This document shows positions 34,580 to 43,444 of a DNA stretch of 64,000 nucleotides, one piece after another. Under the pieces are notes generated by a model. It was not told where the DNA came from, did not search any database, and was given only the letters and a program-made list of their open reading frames with translations. The stretch is from JAOBAU01 sp034667465 (lineage in GTDB: Bacteria; Acidobacteriota; Thermoanaerobaculia; Gp7-AA8), in NCBI GenBank assembly GCA_034667465.1, contig JAXDJV010000003.1, positions 1-64,000 on the forward strand, read 5' to 3'. The translations under genes and the position numbers were made by a program. Position 1 is the stretch's first letter; the number at the start of each line of letters is the position of its first letter.

Positions 34580-35392
34580 TTACGATGATGTGGTGAGCAG
34601 ATCGAGGAAGCTCTGAATCGTGTTGAGCTTCCGTTCCGACTGCGAATACAGCTTCGACGAGAAAATAGCAGTAGCAGCGTGTGCGGCGAGCAGCGAGAAG
34701 AGCTCGTAGTCGACGGCCGAGAACGAATCCTTCTGCTGCAACAGCTTGTAGATGACGATGAGACCGATGACGTGCTCTTTGATCTTGAGCGGAACGGCCG
34801 CCAGCGGTTTGTCGAGCGCGAGCGAGCCGCCTTCGACGTCCTGATTGATGTAGTAGCTCTCGCCGGTCTTCGCGACCGTGCCGAGGATGCCTTCGCCGAG
34901 TCGCGTCGAAAGCTGCGCGACGCCCGGCATCACATCCTCACCTTCCGATGCGATCGACTTCAGCTCGTTCGTCTTCTCGTCCAGCAGCAGGATCGAGAAC
35001 GCTTCCGCGCCGACGAGATTGATGACGATCTCCTGGACGATCTGAATGACTTCCTTGAAGTCGAGCGTCGAGTGCAGCTGATAGCTGGCGACGTAGAGAT
35101 TCGCCAGATTGTTGTTCTGCTCTTCGATCTCGATGTAGCGATTCGCGAAGTCTTTGTTCTCTTCTTCGACTTCCTTGAAGCGCATCCCCATGCGACGGTT
35201 TTCGTCGGTGAGCTGCTGGATCTCGGCGCGGAGCCGCATCACTTCTTCGCTGCTTGCCGCGGAGGCCTGCTCGGTCTCCAGCGACGCGAGCCGGAAGCGC
35301 AGCTTCTGGTTCTCACGCAGGAGCTCTTCGGTGAACTCCTTGCCTCGACTGAACAGCTCGAGAAACTTCTCAGCTTTTTGTTCTTCGCTCAT
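34580..35392 (-). CDS. Coiled-coil GAF-domain protein
   Basis: A 270-residue soluble protein. Residues 1-100 form a coiled coil (heptads in LRENQKLRFRLASLETEQ and FKEVEEENKDFANRYIEIEEQ). Residues ~110-255 are a GAF domain (STLDFKEVIQIVQEIVINLVGAEAFSILLLDE). It has no kinase, cyclase or HD output, so it must signal through partners, perhaps the adjacent receiver or CheB. The GAF ligand is unknown. It ends NTIQSFLDLLTTSS. Confidence 0.82.
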   Translation of the reverse strand: MSEEQKAEKFLELFSRGKEFTEELLRENQKLRFRLASLETEQASAASSEEVMRLRAEIQQLTDENRRMGMRFKEVEEENKDFANRYIEIEEQNNNLANLYVASYQLHSTLDFKEVIQIVQEIVINLVGAEAFSILLLDEKTNELKSIASEGEDVMPGVAQLSTRLGEGILGTVAKTGESYYINQDVEGGSLALDKPLAAVPLKIKEHVIGLIVIYKLLQQKDSFSAVDYELFSLLAAHAATAIFSSKLYSQSERKLNTIQSFLDLLTTSS

Positions 35393-35447
35393 CTCTCTCT
35401 CGGGGACCCGGGATTCGCGGACGAATCTAACACACTCGAAACGCTTT

Positions 35448-36488
35448 TCAGCCCGCGCACAAGCGGTGGATGGCGTTGGGGATGTCGCCGAGCGGCAGGA
35501 CCTGCTCGACCGCTCCGGTCTTGATCGCCTCGCCCGGCATTCCGAAGATGATGGCAGTCTCTGCCGACTCGGCGATGGTGCGGCCGCCGCGTCCGCGCAC
35601 GAGGCGGATCGCCTCGGCGCCGTCGTCGCCCATGCCGGTCATGATCACGGCGACCAGACGATCGGAGCACGCGGCGCTCGCGGTCGTGAAGAGCCGGTCG
35701 ACCGACGGCGCGTAGATGTCGTTGAGCGCAGCCGCAAAGACGCGCACCTGCAATCCGTCGCCGCTGCGGCGCACTTCGGTCTGCATTCCGCCCGGCGCGA
35801 TGTAGATCGTGCCGGCGCCGAGCATCTCGCCGTCGTCCGCTTCCTTCACCGTGTATCTCGTCAACCTGTTGACTCTTTCCGCGAAGAGCCGCGTGAACGT
35901 CGGCGGCATGTGCTGCGCGACGACGAACGGCACCGGCAACAGCGGCAGCGCCTGAAAGAGATGCTGCAGCGCCGGCGGACCTCCCGTCGAACAACCGACT
36001 GCGACGAGCTCGATCCCCTGCGCGCAACGCTCCGCGTCGGTCGCCGGCGGCGCCGCCGCCTTCTCTTCTTCCTGGACTCGGCGGCGGAGGTTGTCCATCC
36101 GCAGATCGGCGACCTGCATCACTTTCGAGATCAGGTCGCGCTGAATCTCTTCGAGGCGCGGCGAGACGCGGCCGCCCGGCTTGGCGATGAAGTCGATGGC
36201 GCCGAGCTCCAGCGCTTTGAAGACGCTTCGATCACTGGCCCGCGACGAGACCGCGATTACCGCCGTCGGCAGATTCGCCATCAGCCAGCGGAGGAACGCG
36301 AAGCCGTCCATGATCGGCATCTCGAGGTCGAGCGTGATTACGTCGGGACGATGTTTCATCACCTGTTTGATCGCGTCTTCGCCATTGACCGCGGTCGCGA
36401 TCACTTTGATCTGCGCGTTCGTCTCCAGCATGCGGGAGAGCGTGACGCGGTTGTAGGCGGAGTCGTCGACGACGAGTGCTTTGATCAT
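35448..36488 (-). CDS. cheB: Chemotaxis-type protein-glutamate methylesterase CheB
   Basis: Removes methyl groups from (or deamidates) glutamates of chemoreceptors when phosphorylated; 346 residues. The receiver (1-120) has phosphoacceptor D54 (ITLDLEMPIMDG) and K103. The C-terminal esterase has the catalytic triad S167 (GCSTGGPPA), H193 (AQHMPP) and D289 (MTGMGDDGA), each three positions from the E. coli enzyme. The ATG at 36488 begins at MIKALVVDD; longer starts are possible. No cheR, cheA or receptor gene is nearby, so this is an isolated or alternative-system CheB. Confidence 0.88.
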   Translation of the reverse strand: MIKALVVDDSAYNRVTLSRMLETNAQIKVIATAVNGEDAIKQVMKHRPDVITLDLEMPIMDGFAFLRWLMANLPTAVIAVSSRASDRSVFKALELGAIDFIAKPGGRVSPRLEEIQRDLISKVMQVADLRMDNLRRRVQEEEKAAAPPATDAERCAQGIELVAVGCSTGGPPALQHLFQALPLLPVPFVVAQHMPPTFTRLFAERVNRLTRYTVKEADDGEMLGAGTIYIAPGGMQTEVRRSGDGLQVRVFAAALNDIYAPSVDRLFTTASAACSDRLVAVIMTGMGDDGAEAIRLVRGRGGRTIAESAETAIIFGMPGEAIKTGAVEQVLPLGDIPNAIHRLCAG

Positions 36489-36547
36489 CAGCCGGGCGGG
36501 CGACATTCTATCGTCGCCGTGATACACAACGGAGCGGAGGTTTTGTA

Positions 36548-37543
36548 ATGAATCGGTTTCGTGCTCTGGTCGCCGAGCAGAACGCAACGGGTAATTACGA
36601 CGTTGCGCTGAAAGAGTTGTCGACTGATGAGCTGCCGCCCGGCGGAGACGTCGTCGTCGACATCGACTTTTCGTCGCTCAACTACAAAGACGCGCTCGCC
36701 GTCACCGGACGCGGAAAAATCATTCGGAAGTTCCCGATGGTTCCCGGCATCGACCTCGCCGGCACCGTCATCGAGTCGGGCGACGCGCGCTACAAGCCGG
36801 GCGATCGCGTCATCGGACTGGCGCACGGACTCGGCGAGCTGCACTGGGGCGGTTACGCGGAACGTCAGCGCGTTCGCGGCGACGTCCTCGTGCCCCTTCC
36901 TCCCACGCTCTCGCTCGAAGAGTCGATGCGCATCGGTACCGCCGGATTCACGGCGATGCTCTGCGTCCTCGCGCTCGAGCACGCCGGCGTCGTTCCGTCG
37001 GAGCGGGAAGTCGTCGTGACCGGCGCTGCAGGCGGCGTCGGCTCGCTCGCGGTGATGCTGCTCGCGAAGCGCGGCTTCCGCGTCGCCGCTTCCACCGGAC
37101 GCGCGGGGCTGGAGCCGTATCTTCGCGATCTCGGCGCTTCGTCGATCATCCCGCGCGACGACCTCGCGAAAAAAGGGGGAGCGCTGCAATCGGAGAAGTG
37201 GGCCGGCGCGATCGACACGGTCGGGGGTCAGACGCTCGCGACATTGCTCGCGCAAACCGCGTACGAAGGAGCGATCGCCGCATGCGGAATGGCGGGCGGC
37301 GCGGAACTGAACACGACCGTTTTCCCGCTGATCCTTCGCAACGTTTCACTCCTCGGCGTCAGCTCGATCGAGACGTCGATGGCGAAACGGCTCGAAGCGT
37401 GGTCGCGACTCGAATCCGATCTCGATCGCGAAAAACTCGCGTCGCTGAGCCGGACCGAGCCGCTCTCGAAGATCGCGGAGCTCTCGGACGAGATCCTTGC
37501 CGGACGCGTCCGTGGACGGATTGTCATCAACGTGCACGAGTAA
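36548..37543 (+). CDS. acuI: Acrylyl-CoA reductase-like zinc-free MDR oxidoreductase
   Basis: NADPH-dependent medium-chain reductase of the AcuI/YhdH family, which reduces acryloyl-CoA (toxic intermediate of 3-hydroxypropionate and DMSP metabolism) to propionyl-CoA; 331 residues. Signatures: SSLNYKDALAVTGRGKI at the start, the cofactor loop VTGAAGGVGSLAV (~156-168) and DTVGG later. No zinc ligands, as expected. Ribosome site GCGGAGG precedes the ATG. Its TAA overlaps the next ATG by one base (TAATG), tying it to a surface protein with which it has no obvious link. Confidence 0.85.
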   Translation: MNRFRALVAEQNATGNYDVALKELSTDELPPGGDVVVDIDFSSLNYKDALAVTGRGKIIRKFPMVPGIDLAGTVIESGDARYKPGDRVIGLAHGLGELHWGGYAERQRVRGDVLVPLPPTLSLEESMRIGTAGFTAMLCVLALEHAGVVPSEREVVVTGAAGGVGSLAVMLLAKRGFRVAASTGRAGLEPYLRDLGASSIIPRDDLAKKGGALQSEKWAGAIDTVGGQTLATLLAQTAYEGAIAACGMAGGAELNTTVFPLILRNVSLLGVSSIETSMAKRLEAWSRLESDLDREKLASLSRTEPLSKIAELSDEILAGRVRGRIVINVHE

Positions 37544-39525
37544 TGCTCCGTATCAACGGCGTGAAGACTCTCGTCGCCGCCCTCTTTTCTCTTCTTCTCC
37601 CATTCGCCGCGATCGCGCAACAGACCGCACAGATCAACGTCGCCGCGCAGAACTTTCCCGGCAAAGTACGCCCCGGCGACCCGGCCGCGATCGATGTCAT
37701 CGCCACGAATTTTGGTCCGGCCGATGCGGAGAACGCAGTCGTGACGATCACGCCGCCGGACGGCGCGACCGTTCACGTGACCGGCAGCGGCGTGACGTGC
37801 GACGAATCGAAGGTTCCGATCGTCTGCTCGATCGGCACCATCATCGCGCAGCGCGGCAGGTCGATGCATCTGACCGAAACTCTGCCGCCGGCGCTCGGCG
37901 CGTATGCGACGAAACTCTCGATCCGCAGCACGACTCCTGATTCACAGCCGTTCCACGAATCGCCGTTCGTGATCGAGGTCTCGAACGATCCCGATCTCAC
38001 CGTCTCGATGAACCGCTTCCCGCCGTCGCGCTTCGATCCGAACGCGCCCTTCGGAACGATCTTCACCGTGAAGAACGATTCCGCTTTCGACGCGCACGAC
38101 ATCGTGCTGATCTTTTCCCCGATCCTCGGCTTCGTGATGAAAGACGGAACGTACGGCGCGTTCAATTGCGCCGCATCGACGGGCGAGGGTCGCTGCACGA
38201 CGCCGCTGCTGCGCGCCGGCGAATCGCTGTCGTTCGAGCCCGACATTCGCGTCGGTCCTTCCACCGAAGGCGGCCGCCTCACGCTGCAGACCGCGCTGAT
38301 CTCGCGCGAAGCCGACTTCAATTTCAACAACAACCGGACGTTCTACTTCGGCGTCGCGTTCCGAACCTTCACCGTGTCGAACACCGCCGACTTCGGTTTC
38401 GGCACGCTTCGCGAAGCGCTCATTCAGTCGTCGACCGGCTGCAGCTACAACGAGCATCCGTGCAAGATCACGTTCGCGATCGCGGAGCCGTTACCGGCGA
38501 ACGGCTGGTTCACGATCGCGCCGGAAGCGCCGCTGCCCGCCGTGCAAACCGACGGACTGATCATCGATGCGCGGACGCAGACGACGTTCAGCGGCGATAC
38601 GAATCCCGCCGGCCCGGAAGTCGAGTTGAGCGGCAGCCGCGGCAACTTCGGCAACGGCATCGAGTTGAAGTCGGGACAGCTCGTCGAGCTGCGCGGACTG
38701 GCGATCAACGGCTTCGTCGGTTACGGCATCGCCATCGGCGCGGGCGGCGTCGCGTACCAGGCGGTGGTCGTCGACGGCAATTACGTCGGCACCGATCCGA
38801 CCGGTTCGCGCGCGGTTCCAAACGGCCGTGGCATCGGCATCTCCGGCGGCGGCAGCGTGCAGATCTCGAACAACGTGATCAGCGGAAATCAGCGCAGCGG
38901 AATCTTCATCGGCTCCGCGCTTCGCACCGGAATCGCGAACAACAAAATCAACTCGAATGGCGCGAGCGGCGTCTACATCAGCAATGCAGCGACCGACACG
39001 CAGCTCGATCAGAACGATCTGTCGTTCAACGGCGAGTTCGGAGTCGCGATCGCGCCGGACGCGAAAGATGCGTTCGTCCGCCGCAGCACGATGCGCGGCA
39101 ACGGCAACTTCGCGCTCGACATCGGTCTCGATCTCCGCACTCCGAACAGCAACGCCGACCTCGGGCGCCTGCCGAACGCGCCGCTGCTCACCGGCGCAAC
39201 GTACGATCCTGTGACCGACAAGACGACGATCACCGGCACGGAACTGAGCGAGTGCGCGGCGTGCGATCTCTTCATCGACATCTTCGCCAGCAGCACGCGC
39301 GCGGCAAATGGCGCGCCGCAGGCCGAGCGCTATCTCGGCACCGCGCAGCTCGGCGGCTACAGCTCATCGACGAAGAACTTCACACTTTCGGTGAGCGGCG
39401 ATCTTCGCGGACAGCTCATCACCGCGACGACGAGCCGCGCACTGATTCCGCAGGGCTTTTTTCGTGCGGAGGCGACGGAGATATTCGGGACGTCGGAGCT
39501 GAGTGAGCCGCTGACGGTGAAGTAA
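37543..39525 (+). CDS. Exported protein with two DUF11-like domains and a beta-helix (paralogue 2)
   Basis: A 660-residue protein: signal peptide (ends AIAQQ, ~residue 26), two tandem Ig/DUF11-like domains (~30-150 and ~155-285, each with V-x-N-x-[GS]-x-x-[DP]-A-x-[DN]), then FTVSNTADFGFGTLREAL starting a beta-helix region with GN..I.GN turns. The helix half parallels the protein at 29946. Cys pairs (CSYNEHPC, CAACD) suggest disulfides and an extracytoplasmic location. No catalytic motif. It is tied to acuI by a one-base overlap and ends at an R4 repeat that may serve as its terminator. Confidence 0.7.
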   Translation: MLRINGVKTLVAALFSLLLPFAAIAQQTAQINVAAQNFPGKVRPGDPAAIDVIATNFGPADAENAVVTITPPDGATVHVTGSGVTCDESKVPIVCSIGTIIAQRGRSMHLTETLPPALGAYATKLSIRSTTPDSQPFHESPFVIEVSNDPDLTVSMNRFPPSRFDPNAPFGTIFTVKNDSAFDAHDIVLIFSPILGFVMKDGTYGAFNCAASTGEGRCTTPLLRAGESLSFEPDIRVGPSTEGGRLTLQTALISREADFNFNNNRTFYFGVAFRTFTVSNTADFGFGTLREALIQSSTGCSYNEHPCKITFAIAEPLPANGWFTIAPEAPLPAVQTDGLIIDARTQTTFSGDTNPAGPEVELSGSRGNFGNGIELKSGQLVELRGLAINGFVGYGIAIGAGGVAYQAVVVDGNYVGTDPTGSRAVPNGRGIGISGGGSVQISNNVISGNQRSGIFIGSALRTGIANNKINSNGASGVYISNAATDTQLDQNDLSFNGEFGVAIAPDAKDAFVRRSTMRGNGNFALDIGLDLRTPNSNADLGRLPNAPLLTGATYDPVTDKTTITGTELSECAACDLFIDIFASSTRAANGAPQAERYLGTAQLGGYSSSTKNFTLSVSGDLRGQLITATTSRALIPQGFFRAEATEIFGTSELSEPLTVK

Positions 39526-39527
39526 CG

Positions 39528-39581
39528 GTGTGGGGGCGGGCGCTTCGCCCGCCCCGGCCGGCGAAGCGCCGGCCACCACAC
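39528..39581. repeat. Family R4 palindromic repeat, intergenic copy
   Basis: Two consecutive hairpins bounded by GTGTGG and CCACAC: GGGGCGGGCGC-TTCG-type stem, then GGCCGGCG-AAG-CGCCGGCC. It lies between two convergent genes and could terminate both. Confidence 0.8.
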
Positions 39582-41380
39582 TACTTCGGGTTCGCCTTCG
39601 CTTCGAGCTCAGCCCACCGCGCATACAGCCGATCCACTTCCGCCTGCGCGGCCTTCAGCTCCTCGAAGCGCCGCTGCAACGCGTCGGCATCGGCCGCAAT
39701 CGCCGGATCGTGCGCGCGCGTCGTCGCCGCCTGCAAACGATTCTCGGCGGTCAGCAGCGTCGCTTCCATCGCATCCCATTCGCGCTGTTCTTTGTACGAC
39801 AGCTTTTTCGCGCGCGGCTTTTCCGGCGACTGGGTCGAGCGCGGTGCGGAGCGTTCCGGCATCCGGCGATTCGCTTCCCACTGCGGGTAATCGGCGAAGT
39901 ACTCCGCGCCGCCGCGGCCGTCGAGTGCGAGGATCTGCGTCGAGACGCGATCGAGCAGATAACGATCGTGCGTGACGAGGACGAGCGCGCCGGGAAATTC
40001 GAGCAGCGACTCTTCGAGAATCTCGAGCGTCGGAATGTCGAGATCGTTCGTCGGCTCATCGAGCACGAGCAGATCGGCCGGCTGCAGCATCAGCCGCGCG
40101 AGGACGATACGCGCTTTCTCGCCGCCCGACAGTCGCGACACCGCGGTGTCGAGTTGCTCGCTGCGGAAGAGAAACCGTCGGGCCCAGCCGGCAATGTGAA
40201 TGGCGCGATCGCGATAGACGACGGTGTCGCCTTCCGGCGCGAGCGCGCGCCGCAGCGACAGCGAGGGATCGAGACTCTCGCGGTTCTGTTCGAAGTAGAC
40301 GACGCGCAGCCGATCGGCCGCTTCAATGTGTCCGGCGTCGGGCGCGATCTCGCCGGTGATCATTCGCAGCAGCGTCGTCTTGCCGGAACCGTTGGGGCCG
40401 AGGATGCCGAGACGGGTCAGGGGCGTGAGGAGAACGTCGAGATCGTCGACGATCCGCTTCTCCCCCATCGACTTGCGAAGACCGCTGGCGCGCCAGAGAC
40501 GTTTCGTTTTTCGATCGGACGCGGTGAAATCGATCTGCGCGGAGGACGTCCGTTCGCGCGCGCGGCTTTCCGCGAGCTCATCGATCAGCGACTCCGCGTT
40601 CTGAATGCGCGCCTTCGCTTTCGTCGTGCGAGCTTTCGGTCCGCGACGCAGCCACTCCATCTCGCGGCGAACGAGATTCGCGAGCGTTTCCTGGTACGCG
40701 GCTTCGTTGCGCAGCACTTCGTCGCGCTTCTGCAGCAGGTCGCTGTAGCTTCCGTCCGCTTCGAGGAGACCGGCCGGATAGACGTGATTCAGCTCGATCA
40801 TCCGCTTGGTGATGTTCTCGAGGAAGTAACGATCGTGACTGACCACGACGAACGCCTTCGGCTCGCTGCGCAACAGCGATTCGAGCCAGAGGATCGCTTC
40901 GACGTCGAGATGGTTGGTCGGCTCGTCGAGCAGCAGGATGTCCGGCTCGCGAACCATCTCGTGCGCGATCGCCAGCCGTTTGCGCCAGCCGCCGGAGAGC
41001 GTTTCCGTCGCCGCGTCGGGATCGTTGAATCCCGCTTTGCGCAGCGTCACGCCGACGAGCGCGTCCTTTTCGTAATCCTCATGACGGTGATCGTCGGCGA
41101 GCGCGCCGAGCACGACGTCATGCACCGATTTGCCGGGAGAGAAGACCGGATCCTGCGGCACATAACCGACGCGCACCCCTTTGCGCACCGCGCGGATGCC
41201 GGAGTCGGGCTCCTGCTCGCCGGCGATGATCTTCATCAGCGTCGATTTGCCGGAACCGTTCGGTCCGACGAGGCCGACGTGATCGCCCTCGAAGAGCGTG
41301 AACGACAGGTTCTCGAAGAGCGGTCGTGACGTGAACGACTTCGAGAGACCTTCGCAGGAAAGGAGGACGGCACCGGGCAT
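39581..41380 (-). CDS. uup: ABC-F family ATPase, Uup type
   Basis: Soluble duplicated ATPase without membrane helices; ABC-F proteins act on ribosomes and Uup also limits transposon precise excision. 599 residues. First nucleotide site GPNGSGKST (~39-47) with LSGGWRKRLAIA and DEPTNHLD; second GPNGSGKTT with LSGGEKARIVLA and DEPTNDLD. Between them is the basic inter-domain linker (RRGPKARTTKAKARI). A charged C-terminal coiled coil (~540-599), the DNA-binding domain of Uup, distinguishes it from EttA. TAG stop lies on the last base of repeat R4. Confidence 0.9.
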   Translation of the reverse strand: MPGAVLLSCEGLSKSFTSRPLFENLSFTLFEGDHVGLVGPNGSGKSTLMKIIAGEQEPDSGIRAVRKGVRVGYVPQDPVFSPGKSVHDVVLGALADDHRHEDYEKDALVGVTLRKAGFNDPDAATETLSGGWRKRLAIAHEMVREPDILLLDEPTNHLDVEAILWLESLLRSEPKAFVVVSHDRYFLENITKRMIELNHVYPAGLLEADGSYSDLLQKRDEVLRNEAAYQETLANLVRREMEWLRRGPKARTTKAKARIQNAESLIDELAESRARERTSSAQIDFTASDRKTKRLWRASGLRKSMGEKRIVDDLDVLLTPLTRLGILGPNGSGKTTLLRMITGEIAPDAGHIEAADRLRVVYFEQNRESLDPSLSLRRALAPEGDTVVYRDRAIHIAGWARRFLFRSEQLDTAVSRLSGGEKARIVLARLMLQPADLLVLDEPTNDLDIPTLEILEESLLEFPGALVLVTHDRYLLDRVSTQILALDGRGGAEYFADYPQWEANRRMPERSAPRSTQSPEKPRAKKLSYKEQREWDAMEATLLTAENRLQAATTRAHDPAIAADADALQRRFEELKAAQAEVDRLYARWAELEAKANPK

Positions 41381-41398
41381 TGCGGCGCGCAGTATGCC

Positions 41399-41641
41399 TT
41401 ACGTCAGCTTGCGCAGCTCTGCATCGAGATGCTCGAGTGCGTTTCGCAGCGCCGCGCGATGCACGTCCGAGTGACTCGAAGCCAGCTCCCGCTCGACCCG
41501 CCGCCGCGACGCTTCGATGCTTTCGCGTTTGCGAGCTTTCTCGAGCTCATCCGAGTGTCCGCTGCGCCCGCGCCCGCCTGGTGCGGCGAGCCGGTCCTCC
41601 ATTTGCGATTCGACTGATTTACTTTCCCATCCGCGAGCCAT
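41399..41641 (-). CDS. Small charged helical protein, unknown
   Basis: An 80-residue, highly charged and probably all-helical protein (KARKRESIEASRRRVERELAS, ALEHLDAELRKL). I recognise no family. The ATG at 41641 or an in-frame ATG at 41602 could be the start; neither has a good ribosome site. Coding seems likely because the amphipathic Glu/Arg pattern persists to the stop and no better frame covers the gap between uup and the transporter genes. Confidence 0.5.
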   Translation of the reverse strand: MARGWESKSVESQMEDRLAAPGGRGRSGHSDELEKARKRESIEASRRRVERELASSHSDVHRAALRNALEHLDAELRKLT

Positions 41642-41696
41642 AAGAAAGAACATGCATCGCTCACACCAGCGACGCAAGGTCATGCTTTTGAAACAC

Positions 41697-42467
41697 TCAA
41701 ACCCGCGGCACCAGCCACGTCCGCCCATTCGCATCGACCGCCTCGGCGTCAAAACCGAACAGCCGGCGAATCACCTCCGGCTGCATGACTTCGCGTGGCG
41801 AGGCGTCGAGCGCGACCGCTCCTTCCTGCATCACCAGCATCCGATCGCAATATGCGGCGGCCCAGTTGAGATCGTGCGACGCGAAGACGACGCTGCTTCC
41901 GGTGCTGTCGACGACCTCGCGCAGCAGCGACGAGAACTGCTGCACGTGCGAGACGTCGAGCGCGGCCAGCGGCTCATCGAGCAGGATCACTTTCGGCCGC
42001 GCGGCCAGCACGCGCGCGAGGAAGACGCGCTTTCGCTCGCCACCGCTCATCTCATCGAGATAGCGCTCCGCGAGATGCGCGGCATCGCACGTCGCCAGCG
42101 CGCGCGCCGCTTCGTCGTAGTCGGAATCGCGCTCCCATTCGAAGCGTCCGAGGAATGGCGCGCGGCCGGAAACGACGACGTCGATGGCGCGCATCGGAAA
42201 TGAGGGATCGGGATCCTGCGGCAGGTATGCAATCCGTTTCGCGTACTCCTTCGCCGGCCATTCGCGCAGACGTTTTCCTTCGAACGCGACCTCGCCTGAC
42301 GATGGCGTCGCGACGCGCGCCAGCAACTTGAGCAATGTCGATTTTCCGGAGCCGTTCGGACCGGTGAGCGCGACGAGCTGCGGCGATTCGGCGAGCGTGA
42401 GATCGGTCGCGCGCAGTCCGCGCCCTTCGCCGTAGTCGTATGCGGCTCCGCGCATCGTCAGCGTCAT
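41697..42467 (-). CDS. btuD: ABC transporter ATPase, cobalamin/iron-siderophore type
   Basis: Energises import with the BtuC-like permease; 256 residues. Walker A GPNGSGKSTLL (~36-46), signature MSGGERKRVFLAR, Walker B VILLDEPLAALD and the H-loop ASHDLNW. YLPQDPDPSFPM is typical of the FepC/BtuD group. The ATG at 42467 gives a four-base overlap with the permease; the longer frame is a shadow. The symbol rests on the BtuF-like binding protein; a haem or siderophore substrate remains possible. Confidence 0.85.
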   Translation of the reverse strand: MTLTMRGAAYDYGEGRGLRATDLTLAESPQLVALTGPNGSGKSTLLKLLARVATPSSGEVAFEGKRLREWPAKEYAKRIAYLPQDPDPSFPMRAIDVVVSGRAPFLGRFEWERDSDYDEAARALATCDAAHLAERYLDEMSGGERKRVFLARVLAARPKVILLDEPLAALDVSHVQQFSSLLREVVDSTGSSVVFASHDLNWAAAYCDRMLVMQEGAVALDASPREVMQPEVIRRLFGFDAEAVDANGRTWLVPRV

Positions 42468-43444
42468 CGCGACTTCCTCAGCAGCGAGATGAAGAACGGC
42501 ACGCCGAGCAGCGCGGTGAATGCGCCGACTGGGAGCTCGGCCGAAGGCGTGAGCGTGCGCGAAAGAACGTCGGCGAGGACGAGCAGCGTTGCGCCGCCGA
42601 TCGCGCAAAGCGGCAGCAGCGCACGAATGTCGCGACGAACGATCAGCCGGACGATGTGCGGCACGAGCAGACCAACGAATCCGATGATGCCACTGACCGC
42701 GACGGCGGCGCCGGTGACGATTGACGCGGTGATGAAGCCGACCAGTTTGACGCGCTCGACGTTGACGCCGCGCGAGCGTGCATCGTCTTCGCCGAAGACG
42801 AACATCCGAACGTCGTTCGCGATGGCGGCGAGCACGATCAGCGAGACGATCAGCAGCAGCGTCATCGCCGACACTTCGACCCACGTCGCGCCGAACAGCG
42901 ATCCCATCATCCAGCGCAGCGCGGCGGTGAGATCGCTCTGCCGCGAAAGCGAAAACGAGATGAGGATGATCGCGGAGAAGAACGCGTTGAGGACGAGTCC
43001 CGACAACAGCAGCCGCGTCGGATCGGTGTAGTCGCGGCGTCGCGCGAGGACGAGCACCGCGCCGATCGCGGCGATCGCGCCGGCGAACGAAACAATCGGC
43101 ACGGCGCCGGGAATGAGCGAGAGTCGCGTCGCGGTCGCGATCGCCGCGCCGGCGGCGGCGCCGCCGGAGACGCCGAGGATGAACGGATCGGCGAGAGGAT
43201 TGCGGAGCAGCGTTTGAAACGTGACGCCTGCGATGGCGAGCGTTGCGCCGACGAGCGCGGCGAGCAGCACGCGCGGCAGACGAATCAGGAAGAAGATTTT
43301 CTGCGCGGTCTCATCGCCCGACAACAGCGCGCGCCACTCGATCGACGTCGCGCCGAAGGTGACGCCGAGCACGAGCGCGACGAGCAGCGCCAGCGCAAAC
43401 GCAGCGAGCGGCGGCGCGAGCCGGCGCGGGCGCGGCGTCGTCAA
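42464..43444 (-). CDS. btuC: FecCD/BtuC-type ABC transporter permease
   Basis: A ~326-residue permease with about ten helices. Family features: RLPRVLLAALVGATLAIAGV, LLRNPLADPFILGVSGGA, GxxxxxMxGS (RWMMGSLFG) and the cytoplasmic coupling segment GIIGFVGLLVPHIVRL. I place the start at TTG 43444: GGAG lies just upstream and it forms a TTGA overlap with btuF, like its neighbours. A GTG at 43459 would add five residues. It imports vitamin B12 or a similar chelate into the cytoplasm. Confidence 0.87.
   Translation of the reverse strand: MTTPRPRRLAPPLAAFALALLVALVLGVTFGATSIEWRALLSGDETAQKIFFLIRLPRVLLAALVGATLAIAGVTFQTLLRNPLADPFILGVSGGAAAGAAIATATRLSLIPGAVPIVSFAGAIAAIGAVLVLARRRDYTDPTRLLLSGLVLNAFFSAIILISFSLSRQSDLTAALRWMMGSLFGATWVEVSAMTLLLIVSLIVLAAIANDVRMFVFGEDDARSRGVNVERVKLVGFITASIVTGAAVAVSGIIGFVGLLVPHIVRLIVRRDIRALLPLCAIGGATLLVLADVLSRTLTPSAELPVGAFTALLGVPFFISLLRKSR

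Noticed and set aside
39530..41329. A 599-codon frame opposite uup
   Set aside because: Uup has two complete ABC cassettes; the opposite frame has none and is a GC-driven shadow.
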